Below are positions 1 through 9,008 of a stretch of DNA of 64,000 bases, one piece after another. The notes below the pieces were generated by a model. It was not told the DNA's origin. It was given only the letters and a program-made list of their open reading frames with translations, and did no database searches. The stretch spans positions 1-64,000 of the forward strand of contig NZ_SWDB01000035.1 in assembly GCF_005116735.1 (NCBI RefSeq), given 5' to 3'. Origin of the DNA: Thalassotalea mangrovi. Its GTDB lineage: Bacteria > Pseudomonadota > Gammaproteobacteria > Enterobacterales > Alteromonadaceae. The translations under genes and the position numbers were made by a program. Every line of letters starts with the position of its first letter. The first letter of the stretch is position 1.

Positions 1-1831
1 CTTTTTTCGCTTTAATACGCGCTAAGGCAGCAGCTTTGGCGTCGACCTTGTTATTGGTTTCCGCCTTTGAGTCAATGTTACTTTTAGCACCTTGACTACT
101 GGCATCAGCGTCAGAGTTTTCATTGTCAGCCGTTTGTTGCTGATCATTAGGTCGTTGGAAGCGACTATTATCGGCTTGTTGTTCCGATTTTTTCTGAGCG
201 GCCAGTCGTTTAGCCTTGGCTCTTGCGATCGCCGCTGCCGCCGTGCTTTTCACCGAAGATGAAGTCGAATCGTCCTGACCTGGATCGCTCGCATCTTGTT
301 GCGCTTTTTTCGCTTTCACCCGGGCCAGTGCCGCAGCAACTGCATCCGATGCTCCCGGACTTGCGGCTTTGCTGCGTCGCGCTTCGGCAGCCAGGCGTTG
401 TTTTTCTTCGCGGGCAATTTTTTCTTTTTCGAGACGTTTTTTGCGGGCCTCAAAACGAAGTTTGGCTTTTTCTGCTTTGGCTTCCTGTACCTTTTTGGCG
501 CGAATTTCAGCTTTCGCGACTCGGTAATACTGGACCAGTGGAATATGACTCGGGCAGACATAGGCACAGGCACCACAATCGATACAATCAGACAGATTGA
601 GTGCTTCAAGTTGGTCATAATCCCGTGCTTTGGCGCTCCATTGCAGCTCCTGCGGTAACAGGTTACTGGGACACACCTCGGCGCATTGACCGCAGCGAAT
701 GCATTCGATTTCTTTGTTTCCCGGGGCAATTTCGCTATCGGTCGGAGCCAGGATACAGTTGGTGATCTTCACCACTGGTACCTGCAACGATGGCAGGCTA
801 AAGCCCATCATCGGCCCGCCCATGATAATGCGCGGTTGCCCGGGATTCTGATAGCCGCATTGTTCGACCAGATGGCGAATCTCGGTACCCAATAAGGCCC
901 AGACGTTCTGTGGTTTCTTTAACGCCGTACCAGTGACCGTAACCACCCGCCGTATTAATGGAATATCATGGATTATCGCTTCGGCGATGGCGAATACAGT
1001 GGCGACGTTTTGCATGACGACGCCAAGGTCAAAGGGCAGGGAACCGCTTGGCACTTCCTGACCAATCAGCGCCTTGATTAATTGTTTTTCACCACCGGTT
1101 GGGTATTTCGTTGGCAGCACACATACTCGGACTTTTTCCAGGTGTGCGGTGACCGTTTTCAGGGCTTTAATGGCTTCTGGCTTGTTATCTTCAATACCAA
1201 TGAGGATATATTCGGGCTCAAGCATGTAATCGAGAATCCCGATACCGTCGGCAATTGTTGCGGCATGCTCACGCATTAGCAGGTCATCGGCAGTGATATA
1301 AGGTTCACATTCCGCCGCATTGATGATCAGATACTTGATGCCAGCCTGGTTATTGACTTTCACATTGGTCGGGAAACCTGCGCCACCCATCCCGGCAATA
1401 CCCGCTTCAGCAATCTTAGAGACCAGTTCGGTTTTCGATAACTGATGATAATCCGGATTAATTTTACGAGGCTGCCACTTATCTTCGCCATCGGGTTCAA
1501 TAATCAGGCACAACTCGGCCATAGCAGATGGATGGGCAATGGTCGCTTTGCGAATATCGACGATGGTACCAGACGTTGGCGCATGAACCGGTACTGTCAT
1601 CGGTGTTGCAATCGCCGTTAAAGGTTGTCCTTTAAGGACCTTATCGCCCGGTTTGACAAGGATATCTGCGACATGGCCAATATGCTGTTGTACCGGCAAA
1701 ATCAATCGTTTTGGCAACGGCAATGGACGAATCGGCTTATCGTTACTCAGGAATTTTTGCTGAGGCGGATGGATGCCTCCGGTAAACGACCAGAATTTAT
1801 TGTTATCAATACGTTCGATGACAGATTCCAT
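1..1831 (-). CDS. rnfC: RnfC, ion-translocating ferredoxin:NAD oxidoreductase subunit C (3' part outside window)
   Basis: Peripheral, electron-input subunit of the Rnf (Rsx) membrane complex, which couples ferredoxin/NAD electron transfer to Na+ or H+ movement. Translation from the ATG at 1831 gives an N-terminal part with a glycine-rich NAD/FMN-type segment (GGAGFPTNVK). Two 4Fe-4S motifs follow (CIRCGQCAEVCP and CIDCGACAYVCP). After these comes a long Ala/Lys/Arg-rich tail with repeated units such as AAALARIKAKK, still open at base 1. Such tails are common in gammaproteobacterial RnfC. The gene starts 9 bases after the rnfB stop in a minus-strand rnfABC order. The rest of the operon (rnfD, G, E) would lie to the left. 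Identification is firm; only the length is unknown. Confidence 0.95.
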   Translation of the reverse strand, partial: MESVIERIDNNKFWSFTGGIHPPQQKFLSNDKPIRPLPLPKRLILPVQQHIGHVADILVKPGDKVLKGQPLTAIATPMTVPVHAPTSGTIVDIRKATIAHPSAMAELCLIIEPDGEDKWQPRKINPDYHQLSKTELVSKIAEAGIAGMGGAGFPTNVKVNNQAGIKYLIINAAECEPYITADDLLMREHAATIADGIGILDYMLEPEYILIGIEDNKPEAIKALKTVTAHLEKVRVCVLPTKYPTGGEKQLIKALIGQEVPSGSLPFDLGVVMQNVATVFAIAEAIIHDIPLIRRVVTVTGTALKKPQNVWALLGTEIRHLVEQCGYQNPGQPRIIMGGPMMGFSLPSLQVPVVKITNCILAPTDSEIAPGNKEIECIRCGQCAEVCPSNLLPQELQWSAKARDYDQLEALNLSDCIDCGACAYVCPSHIPLVQYYRVAKAEIRAKKVQEAKAEKAKLRFEARKKRLEKEKIAREEKQRLAAEARRSKAASPGASDAVAAALARVKAKKAQQDASDPGQDDSTSSSVKSTAAAAIARAKAKRLAAQKKSEQQADNSRFQRPNDQQQTADNENSDADASSQGAKSNIDSKAETNNKVDAKAAALARIKAKK

Positions 1832-1840
1832 GACTACCTC

Positions 1841-2395
1841 TTAATCTATCTGAACGACTTCAATGGTATTCAAATCCCATTGCCAGTTCTGTAGTGTCTG
1901 CTTCACCGGGACCATTTCGATACAGTCTACCGGACACGGGTCAACGCATAGGTCACAACCTGTGCACTCATCGGTCAATACTGTATGCATTTGTTTCGCT
2001 GCACCGGTAATCGCATCTACCGGACAGGCCTGAATACACTTGGTACAGCCGATACAATCTTCTTCGATAATAAATGCCACTTTTGGCGTGTTGTCCTGTT
2101 CGTGACTATCGTCCATCGGGATGGCATCAACTCCCATCAAATCGGCAATGCGTTTGATCGTATCATCACCACCCGGCGCGCATTTATTGATGGCATCACC
2201 ATTGGCAACCGCTTCGGCGTAGGGTTTACACCCAGGATAACCACACTGGCCACACTGGGTCTGAGGTAGCAGGGCGTCGATTTGTTCAACCAGGGGATCC
2301 CCTTCAACTTTAAACCTGACCGAGGCATAGCCAAGCAGGGCACCAAAAATCAGGGCGATAAGACCAAATATTAACAGGGCGATGACAATACTCAT
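1841..2395 (-). CDS. rnfB: RnfB, Rnf complex iron-sulfur subunit
   Basis: Ferredoxin-like subunit that carries electrons between soluble ferredoxin and the Rnf membrane core. The 184-residue protein has an N-terminal membrane anchor (about residues 1-25). [10 protein letters not shown] cluster motif follows near residues 48-56. Two classical 4Fe-4S ferredoxin motifs come after it ([12 protein letters not shown] and [12 protein letters not shown]). Length and motif order match the short gammaproteobacterial RnfB/RsxB. It starts 2 bases after the rnfA stop codon, so the genes are tightly coupled. In some bacteria the paralogous Rsx complex resets SoxR; the sequence cannot distinguish that role here. 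Confidence 0.96.
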   Translation of the reverse strand: MSIVIALLIFGLIALIFGALLGYASVRFKVEGDPLVEQIDALLPQTQCGQCGYPGCKPYAEAVANGDAINKCAPGGDDTIKRIADLMGVDAIPMDDSHEQDNTPKVAFIIEEDCIGCTKCIQACPVDAITGAAKQMHTVLTDECTGCDLCVDPCPVDCIEMVPVKQTLQNWQWDLNTIEVVQID

Positions 2396-2397
2396 GG

Positions 2398-2976
2398 TTA
2401 TTTCACCAACCCGGTAAAGCCCATAAAGGCCAGTGACATAAGGCCTGCGGTGATCATCGCAATCGCTGCGCCCTGAAACGGTTTAGGGACATCGGCATTC
2501 GCCAGTCGTTCCCGCATCGCCGAAAACAGAATCAGCACCAATGAAAAACCAACCGCAGCGCCGAATCCATAAACGATGGATTGAAAGAAGTTATGCTGCT
2601 CGTAAAGATTGAGGAGGGCAACACCCAGCACCGCACAATTGGTAGTAATCAGGGGTAGGAAAATACCTAGTAGTCGATACAAACTGGCACTGGTTTTATG
2701 GACCACCATTTCGGTAAATTGCACAACCACGGCAATTACCAGGATAAAACCCATGGTGGTCAGGTATTCGAGACCAAAGGGTTTGAGCAGGTACGTAGAG
2801 AATAAATAACTGAGAAGTGATGCCAGCGTTAATACAAATGTAGTCGCTAATGACATGCCGATGGCGGTCTCGGTTTTAGAAGATACCCCCATAAAAGGGC
2901 ACAAGCCGAGGAACTTTACCAGCACGAAGTTGTTAACTAATACAGTGCCAACCAAAAGTAATAGATAATCAGTCAT
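2398..2976 (-). CDS. rnfA: RnfA, Rnf complex integral membrane subunit
   Basis: Integral membrane subunit of the Rnf/Rsx complex, paralogous to RnfE and NqrD/NqrE. The 192-residue protein is almost entirely hydrophobic with about six membrane segments. The family signature near the N-terminus is present ([18 protein letters not shown]), as is the conserved [15 protein letters not shown] stretch in the middle; each half carries a cysteine thought to help bind an Fe-S cluster within the membrane. It is the first gene of the visible minus-strand operon, so the operon promoter should lie in 2977-3130. Length is typical of the family. Confidence 0.96.
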   Translation of the reverse strand: MTDYLLLLVGTVLVNNFVLVKFLGLCPFMGVSSKTETAIGMSLATTFVLTLASLLSYLFSTYLLKPFGLEYLTTMGFILVIAVVVQFTEMVVHKTSASLYRLLGIFLPLITTNCAVLGVALLNLYEQHNFFQSIVYGFGAAVGFSLVLILFSAMRERLANADVPKPFQGAAIAMITAGLMSLAFMGFTGLVK

Positions 2977-3130
2977 TTATCATAAATACATCGAAAAATT
3001 ACCTTTATTATCCTTGTTTATCTGTGATTTAACAACTCGTAGTTTGTGGGGTTATTTTAGTTGCTGAAATAATGAGCAGGGAATGGTGAAGATTTGTATT
3101 ATTGGTGAGATGAACAGCAAGCCAATTTAA

Positions 3131-3171
3131 AAATCAAGGGGTCAGAGTCACAGACTCTGCCCCCTTGATTT
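3131..3171. repeat. REP-like palindrome, copy 1
   Basis: Inverted repeat with 19-base arms (AAATCAAGGGGTCAGAGTC and its complement with one mismatch) around a 3-base loop ACA. A near-identical palindrome lies at 9461-9503 in the opposite orientation. It lies about 80 bases beyond the stop of the minus-strand GGDEF/EAL gene, where it could also act as a transcription stop. Palindromes with GGGGTCAGAGTC arms are, from general knowledge, dispersed in many gammaproteobacterial genomes and often linked to REP-associated IS200-like transposases; none is in this window. The rest of 2977-3249 shows nothing else I recognise. Confidence 0.75.
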
Positions 3172-3249
3172 ATCGGCTGAGATATCCTGTCGTGGCAGGA
3201 TATGACGAAACTTATTGAAGCGGATATCTTACAGCTTATATCTTTCAGC

Positions 3250-5157
3250 TTAGATCCCTTCCGGCTTCCCGATATAGTAACCCTGACAGCCATCAACCAG
3301 TATTTCATCGAAAGCATGCTTCTCTTCCTGGGTCTCAACCCCTTCAGCCAGCACTTTAATACTCATTCGGTGCGCCAGGTCGATCATCAGGCGTAGGAAG
3401 TATTGGTTGTTCTTGTCGTTTTCAATATCACGGGTATAGCTACCGTCCATTTTGACATAATCTGGTGACAATTCACGGAAAAATTTAAACGATGTGATAC
3501 CCACCCCGAAGTGTTCAACACAGACTTTAGCTCCGGCGCGATGTACCATATTGATAAAGTAAATACTGTCTTTGACATTTTGCTGCAGTCCGAATTCACT
3601 AACCTCGAACACCAGCCGTGAACAAATATCTTTATCCCTTAACAGGCGTCTTTCCAGCCAGATCATAAAGTGTTCATCATGGATAGAGCGCGAACTCAGG
3701 TTAATACCAAACGATTGCTCGGTGAGGTTTTTATTACGAATCTCCGACAACACTTTTTCAATCACCAGGCGATCGATTAAGATAATTTTGTCGAGCTTCT
3801 CTGCCATCGCAATAAATGACGCTGTCGGCATTTGTTCGCCCGATGTATTGGTAAAGCGAGCCAGAACCTCATGGTAAATCTTGTTGTTACGCGCATTAGG
3901 CTGAATCAATTGGGTTAGCAGGGAAACGTTCTGATGTTCGATAACATAGTCAATCTCTTTGCCCCAGCTCTGGCTGCCGTAGCCAACCGCGGCGGATTGT
4001 TCCATTTCCTCGTAGGACTGAATATACCAGGAGTTTTTATGTTTGGTTTCAGCAATACTGATAGCCGTATCCGCCAAAGCCAATAGCTCGCCAAGCGGCC
4101 TTTGCACTTCAAAGTTTACAATACCCGTGTAGGCAACCGAGTCGATATCTGCGAGAACCTGATACTCATTGAATAAACCGGTTAACTCATCCGCATAACT
4201 TTGTGACGCTTTCAGGGTAACGTTAGGGATAAAGGTGGCGAAGTCTGAACCGTTGAGGCGGAATAATGACGCACCTTCAACGTTTTGAATCTGTTTGCGC
4301 AGAATGTTCGCTACCTGGCACAGATAGCGGTCACCTTCCTGATAACCGTGAACTTTGTTGATGACTCTTAGCTCAGTACAACGGGTAATAAACAGAACAC
4401 CAAAGCCACTGCCGCGGGTGTGCTTGGCATAAGCGTTAAAAAATTCAGCAAAACTGTTGCGGTTTGATAAACCGGTAAGCGGGTCGACATAAGCGGTTTG
4501 CTTTAACGCTTCGGTGCTGGTTAGTTTGGTGGCGATAAACTCTTTTAACTGTTGGATAACCCGGTTAACTTCGCTGAATGCACTGGGTAACTGGAATTGT
4601 TCGATATCCTGCTGATTATCAATTGCCAGTTTAATTTCATCGGCAATCGCCTGGGCGATTTTTTCCGATGCCTTGTTATTGGCAATGGTGGTCATTTTGC
4701 TGGTAAGTAAGGTTCCGGCAATGACCATGAAAATGGTGACCGCAAGAATAAACAGGCTCAGGGCATTAAACCAGGAAAACAGATGATCCTGATTGAGGGT
4801 ATAAAGAACCCTTGCTTGTAGAGGCTTGGCATTGACCTGTATTGGTTTTTCAGCATGTATCAGGGTGGCCAGGTAGGCATAGTTAACCGGTTTTCTATCG
4901 TATGAATCGACCACCTTTCCTGAGGCGTCTTTAACCTCAAGTGAGTCGTATTCATATGATTTCATTAACAGCTGGCTAAATTCATTGGCCTGTTCGCCGG
5001 TAAAGTTTTCGGCGTGTGACAGAATTTGTTGGCGGTGTGTGTCATGTTGGTGGTCAACATAAGTCTTCAGGCCAGTCACCCCCAGGATAAAAAAACCGGA
5101 CAGGAAGACGATGGCAAAAACGATGTTTTTGACCAGGATTTTAGAAACCGTTGTCAT
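3250..5157 (-). CDS. LapD/MoxY-type membrane protein with degenerate GGDEF and EAL domains
   Basis: Probable inner-membrane c-di-GMP receptor rather than an enzyme. From the ATG at 5157 it has 635 residues: a first membrane helix (about 10-30), a periplasmic segment, a second helix (about 135-155), a HAMP-like linker, a GGDEF domain and a C-terminal EAL domain. The GGDEF signature reads NGSDF, so the cyclase site is lost. In the EAL domain the first motif is EVL, and the normally catalytic DDFG reads EHFG, so hydrolysis is doubtful. This matches LapD, which binds c-di-GMP and sequesters the protease LapG; no lapG or adhesin gene is nearby. An earlier in-frame ATG at 5208 is less likely, since GGGGA lies about 10 bases before 5157. 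Confidence 0.85.
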   Translation of the reverse strand: MTTVSKILVKNIVFAIVFLSGFFILGVTGLKTYVDHQHDTHRQQILSHAENFTGEQANEFSQLLMKSYEYDSLEVKDASGKVVDSYDRKPVNYAYLATLIHAEKPIQVNAKPLQARVLYTLNQDHLFSWFNALSLFILAVTIFMVIAGTLLTSKMTTIANNKASEKIAQAIADEIKLAIDNQQDIEQFQLPSAFSEVNRVIQQLKEFIATKLTSTEALKQTAYVDPLTGLSNRNSFAEFFNAYAKHTRGSGFGVLFITRCTELRVINKVHGYQEGDRYLCQVANILRKQIQNVEGASLFRLNGSDFATFIPNVTLKASQSYADELTGLFNEYQVLADIDSVAYTGIVNFEVQRPLGELLALADTAISIAETKHKNSWYIQSYEEMEQSAAVGYGSQSWGKEIDYVIEHQNVSLLTQLIQPNARNNKIYHEVLARFTNTSGEQMPTASFIAMAEKLDKIILIDRLVIEKVLSEIRNKNLTEQSFGINLSSRSIHDEHFMIWLERRLLRDKDICSRLVFEVSEFGLQQNVKDSIYFINMVHRAGAKVCVEHFGVGITSFKFFRELSPDYVKMDGSYTRDIENDKNNQYFLRLMIDLAHRMSIKVLAEGVETQEEKHAFDEILVDGCQGYYIGKPEGI

Positions 5158-5446
5158 TCGAAAGCGTTCCCCAATATTATTTTTTGCATTCCCTTGATGA
5201 ACAATCAATATGCGCAGACTGGTATATTATTTATACGATAAGTTTATTGTTGCCACAATGCAATATACAAAGCGCAATTAAGCGGATATCGCCTTGATTT
5301 CAGGTGGGTAAAAACTAATAGCGAATAACCTGATGGGTTTGCTGAGGGGAAAAATCAGGGAATCATCCTATTTACTGTCAGGTATTTAACTAAGCTTTTA
5401 TTTTATCTACAATAAACGTTTCCACTTATCTTCAGGTATTCGAATA

Positions 5447-5842
5447 ATGACAATACCCAGCGAGCCCGTCGCTAAACCCAATGGTCAGGGATTAATGCGA
5501 ATTTATCGGGCGTTTGTTTGCTCGATGCAAGGTTTTAGAGATGTCTTTAAATACGAAGCGGCATTTCGTCAGGAACTGCTACTGGTGGTGATCTTATTAC
5601 CCATTAGTTTTTTTATTGCCTCATCGATCGAATCCTGGCTGGCGTTGGTGTTTAGCCTGGTCTTCGTGCTTTTTGCCGAACTGATAAACTCGGCGCTGGA
5701 GGCGTTGGCAGATAAGGTCTGTATCGAACACGATCCGTTAATCGGTCGTTGTAAAGACATCGGCTCGGCTTTGGTGTTTGTCGCCTTTGCCTGGTTGATC
5801 TTACTTTGGGGCGTGAACCTGTATCAGTTTATACTGTCTTAA
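5447..5842 (+). CDS. dgkA: Diacylglycerol kinase DgkA
   Basis: Small integral membrane kinase that phosphorylates diacylglycerol released during membrane-derived oligosaccharide and lipopolysaccharide modification, returning it to phospholipid synthesis as phosphatidate. The 131-residue protein has three predicted membrane segments. It keeps the family core ELINSALEALADKV and the following DIGSALVFVA segment; the conserved Glu residues of the active site are present (AFRQE, ELINSALEAL). It has a short extra N-terminus (about 15 residues) compared with E. coli DgkA. It is followed by a mini-ORF and a CNNM/CBS gene on the same strand, probably co-transcribed. Confidence 0.95.
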   Translation: MTIPSEPVAKPNGQGLMRIYRAFVCSMQGFRDVFKYEAAFRQELLLVVILLPISFFIASSIESWLALVFSLVFVLFAELINSALEALADKVCIEHDPLIGRCKDIGSALVFVAFAWLILLWGVNLYQFILS

Positions 5843-5867
5843 CACACTAAATTTAAGGAGATATCCA

Positions 5868-5903
5868 TTGACCATTGACGAATTAACGGCAGGGTGTAAA
5901 TGA
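5868..5903 (+). CDS. Possible 11-codon leader ORF upstream of the CNNM/CBS gene
   Basis: A TTG codon at 5868 follows a very good ribosome binding site (AAGGAG, 5855-5860, 7-base gap). It opens a short frame encoding MTIDELTAGCK, whose TGA (5901-5903) overlaps the ATG (5900) of the next gene. The larger gene itself has only a weak AGGG upstream. The arrangement suggests translational coupling through a mini-ORF, but it may be a chance frame or mark a frameshifted former start. No similarity is claimed. Confidence 0.3.
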   Translation: MTIDELTAGCK

Positions 5904-6961
5904 CGCTATTAATTGTCTATTTGTGTATCGCGATTGGTGTGTCGTTCCTGTGCTCAATTCTTGAAGCGGTTTTATTATCCATAACCCCGAGTTATGTTGC
6001 TGAAGTGCAGCAAAATAAATCCCGCGGGCATCAGCAGCTTACCCAGGTAAAGCAGCAGCTTGACCAGTCAATTTCCAGCATCCTGATATTAAATACGTTT
6101 GCGCACACGATGGGAGCGGCGGGTGTAGGTTCACAGGCAATCCAGGTGTTCGGGGAGAAATGGGAAACCCTGATTGCCTTCCTGTTAACCCTGGCCATTT
6201 TATATTTCTCGGAAATCATTCCTAAAACCATTGGTGCACATTACTGGCGTGCATTGGCCATTCCTGCTTCGGTGATTATCAACTTTTTAGTAAAGCTGGT
6301 TTATCCCCTGGTATGGCTATCCGGATTTTTGACTCGCATGTTTAGTGGCACGAAACAACCAGAAATCTCCCGCGAAGAAGTCCTGGCGATAACCTCTCTT
6401 GGCCAAAAGGGCGGTACCATAGCTAGCCAGGAAAGCCAGCTGGTTCAAAATATTCTGATGTTAAGGGAAGCGAAAGCTGCAGATATCTTAACCCCGCGCA
6501 GCGTGGTTCATGCGCTAAGCGAAGACTGTACGGTCGCCGAGGCACTGGCCGCTCCGCAAACTGAATTTTTTACCCGGATCCCAGTGTTCGAAGAGAGCAT
6601 CGATAATATTACCGGCATTATCATTAAGAACCAGCTCTATGAATCTGAACGCCAGGGCAAGGCGGATACTAAGTTAAAAGAGCTGGCATCGCCCGTGCAT
6701 CGAATCTCCCAGAGTTTCCCGGTGTTGAATTTACTTGATGTGTTCATTAAACGTCAGGAGCACTTGTTCCTGGTGGAAGACCATTTTGGTCAGACTGCAG
6801 GCATTGTAACGCTGGAAGACGCGATTGAGACAATACTGGGCCGTGAAATTGTTGATGAAACCGACTCGGTGGAAGATTTACAAAAACTGGCTAAATCCCG
6901 TTATCGCAGTCGTTTAAAGTCGAAATTTAATAAGGTGAATGATCCTGAATCGGATGAGTAG
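5900..6961 (+). CDS. CNNM (DUF21) and CBS-domain membrane protein, CorB/HlyC-like, short form
   Basis: Member of the CNNM/CorB family associated with Mg2+/Co2+ export or homeostasis. The 353-residue protein has an N-terminal CNNM (DUF21) domain with about four membrane segments (residues 1-160; motif CSILEAVLLSITPSY; SEIIPKTIGAHYWRALA). A tandem CBS pair follows (about 190-320, with ILTPRSVV and GIVTLEDAIETILGREIVDE). It ends in a basic tail (RYRSRLKSKFNK) and lacks the C-terminal CorC/HlyC domain found in longer family members. The ATG overlaps the stop of an upstream mini-ORF. Ion specificity cannot be read from the sequence. Confidence 0.85.
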   Translation: MTLLIVYLCIAIGVSFLCSILEAVLLSITPSYVAEVQQNKSRGHQQLTQVKQQLDQSISSILILNTFAHTMGAAGVGSQAIQVFGEKWETLIAFLLTLAILYFSEIIPKTIGAHYWRALAIPASVIINFLVKLVYPLVWLSGFLTRMFSGTKQPEISREEVLAITSLGQKGGTIASQESQLVQNILMLREAKAADILTPRSVVHALSEDCTVAEALAAPQTEFFTRIPVFEESIDNITGIIIKNQLYESERQGKADTKLKELASPVHRISQSFPVLNLLDVFIKRQEHLFLVEDHFGQTAGIVTLEDAIETILGREIVDETDSVEDLQKLAKSRYRSRLKSKFNKVNDPESDE

Positions 6962-6963
6962 TA

Positions 6964-7057
6964 GCAATTCCATTAAGTTTTTGCACAACTCAGGCTCAGG
7001 CTAATTTGCAACATAGAATTCATTAATATAGTCATGCTATATGAATGAAATTGGTAT
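6964..7057. repeat. MITE-like dispersed repeat, short copy 1
   Basis: About 94 bases with imperfect terminal inverted repeats (left GCAATTCCATTAAG, right AATGAAATTGGTAT). Its interior GTTTTTGCACAACTCAG and ACATAGAATTCATTAATATAG matches the copies at 12613-12715 and, inverted, 21954-22048. It carries no coding capacity and lies just after the CNNM/CBS stop, before the kinase gene. Such elements are likely moved by a transposase encoded elsewhere. Confidence 0.7.
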
Positions 7058-7137
7058 AAAGCTTGGCTTGCTGGTGGTGATTGATTTAAAGTGATTCAGT
7101 CTACTTTTTCTCAAAACTCAGGCAGTAAGGTTTCAGG

Positions 7138-8988
7138 TTGAAGCAAAACACAGCGAAAAAAAAACTCCAGCATTTTTATATTGCCGAAGAGCAATCGATT
7201 TATTTGCTCAGCCACAAGGATGCGGAAAAGCTCAAACAGTGGATTGAACTGTGTAAGAGCCAGTTGCGGGAAATGGGTTTTAACAACATAGAGCTTCTTG
7301 GTAAAGGTGCGTATGGGTTTGTGTTTTGCGGTGAAAATGCCGGCGGCGAGCACCAGGTTTTTAAATTTTCACGTATCACCTTACCTCAACATGTTCAGGA
7401 CCGACTCGCCGATGAAGCCCTGATGCAGGGCACGATTGACCACCCAAACATTCCGCAGCTCATCGAATATCGAAAAATCAAACGCCAGTCGATTTTACAA
7501 ATGCGTCGGGCGCCGGGTGTCGATATGGAAGTTTACTCGCATCAGCATGGGCCATTGCCTCCGGAATTGGTGGTAACGCTTGCCATTCAACTGATGAAAA
7601 TTCTCCAATATCTGAAAGACCCCCAAAACCATCAACAACAAAAACTTATTGTCCATGGCGATATCAAACCGTCAAACCTGGTGTTTGATCCTATTACCGA
7701 AAAAATCCAGCTAATCGACTGGGGATCGTCAGTTTGGGCTCAGGTTGATAATTATGGCCAGTCTACCGCGTCGAATGTGATGGACCTGATGAGTGACGAC
7801 TTACAACACACCAATGCGCGGATGGGCGATGTGTATTTTATCGGAGAAGAACAACTTAATGGCGGGTTGTCCTCGCCCCGGTTTGACGAGCAGGGGATGG
7901 CTGCCACTTTGTATGCGCTGGCGTCAGGACAGTCATGCCGCTACGGTTATAAGGTGATTACCGCCAGCTCCCTGGGATTGCCGAAGGTATTGGGAAAATC
8001 TTTAGATGCGATGCTTGGTGATGATGCAGATTTAAGGCGCAAGGCTGGTGACTACCTGTTCTCCCAATTGCCTTTATTGGAAAGGTTAGTCCTGAATCCA
8101 AACCCTAAGGTTAACCTAATCAAATCGGTGATCCCGGTTTGGGTTAAACCGAAAGTGGCGGAAATGGACACCGTGGTTTATGGCTCGCGAAAATCGTTTT
8201 TACGGGAGTCTTCCGAGCGCGATAAACTGGTCGATATCGACGACATTCAACTGGAAAAATATTATAAGAACTTTCTGGTTGGGATGGGCGCTACCGAAAA
8301 AGCATTCATTGCTGCAGTAAGTCGCCTGGCACGTTATCCGGTGGTTGGCGGCCTGGCGATTCGTTGGGAGAAAGAGGGCGTTTATGTTGACTCCAACCTG
8401 ACCTTATTTGATCAATCACTGGAAACCGCATTTAAATCCGCGGTCAATAATATGGTTACCCTGGCACAGGGGATCTTTCGCATCGGGATATTTAAGTCCT
8501 GTCTGTTTGATGCTCGTAATACCTTGCACATCGAACGAAAAAGCGTGTCTCAGCCTTTCAAAGCCGCGCCTGAGCAGTTTATTCCGTTTGAAGTCAGTAA
8601 CCTCGACGAGGTTGATAAACCGTCGCGACTGCATTCCTATTTTGAAGATGGTAAAGATCCGGATGAATACCTGCGGTTACCAGATAAAATCATGGCGGTG
8701 CTGACGCGATTAAACAAAATTCATCATACTGGTTGTATTATTTTCGAGGTCCTGGATACCCACTTAAAAATCCATAGTTATCTGATGTTGCTTAATCATG
8801 CTAAACGCGATGAATTTGCCCAGTGTCTGCAGGAAATAATCGAACTATTGCCGACCATAAAAGGTTTAGGTATCTCCGGGTTTATGAAGCTACCCTATAA
8901 AGACACGCGTTTTTTTGAACATATTAATCAACTTCCGGATAAGTTTTATCCGAAAAATCCAAAGCAGCATGACATCGAAATCTACTAA
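7138..8988 (+). CDS. Serine/threonine protein kinase-like protein with unassigned C-terminal half
   Basis: Cytoplasmic protein of 616 residues. The N-terminal half is a Hanks-type kinase fold: glycine loop GKGAYG (55-60), ATP-binding Lys in VFKF (near 76), catalytic loop HGDIKPSN (173-180) with HGD replacing HRD, and IDWGSS (194-199) in place of DFG. All residues needed for phosphotransfer seem present, so activity is plausible. Residues about 320-616 match no family I recognise and have no membrane segment. The start is a TTG at 7138 with AAGG upstream; a later start would remove part of the N-terminus but leave the glycine loop only if it lies before residue 47. The substrate is unknown. 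The next gene, a VOC protein, follows after 20 bases. Confidence 0.75.
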   Translation: MKQNTAKKKLQHFYIAEEQSIYLLSHKDAEKLKQWIELCKSQLREMGFNNIELLGKGAYGFVFCGENAGGEHQVFKFSRITLPQHVQDRLADEALMQGTIDHPNIPQLIEYRKIKRQSILQMRRAPGVDMEVYSHQHGPLPPELVVTLAIQLMKILQYLKDPQNHQQQKLIVHGDIKPSNLVFDPITEKIQLIDWGSSVWAQVDNYGQSTASNVMDLMSDDLQHTNARMGDVYFIGEEQLNGGLSSPRFDEQGMAATLYALASGQSCRYGYKVITASSLGLPKVLGKSLDAMLGDDADLRRKAGDYLFSQLPLLERLVLNPNPKVNLIKSVIPVWVKPKVAEMDTVVYGSRKSFLRESSERDKLVDIDDIQLEKYYKNFLVGMGATEKAFIAAVSRLARYPVVGGLAIRWEKEGVYVDSNLTLFDQSLETAFKSAVNNMVTLAQGIFRIGIFKSCLFDARNTLHIERKSVSQPFKAAPEQFIPFEVSNLDEVDKPSRLHSYFEDGKDPDEYLRLPDKIMAVLTRLNKIHHTGCIIFEVLDTHLKIHSYLMLLNHAKRDEFAQCLQEIIELLPTIKGLGISGFMKLPYKDTRFFEHINQLPDKFYPKNPKQHDIEIY

Positions 8989-9008
8989 TTGACACGATTA
9001 AGAGGGCA

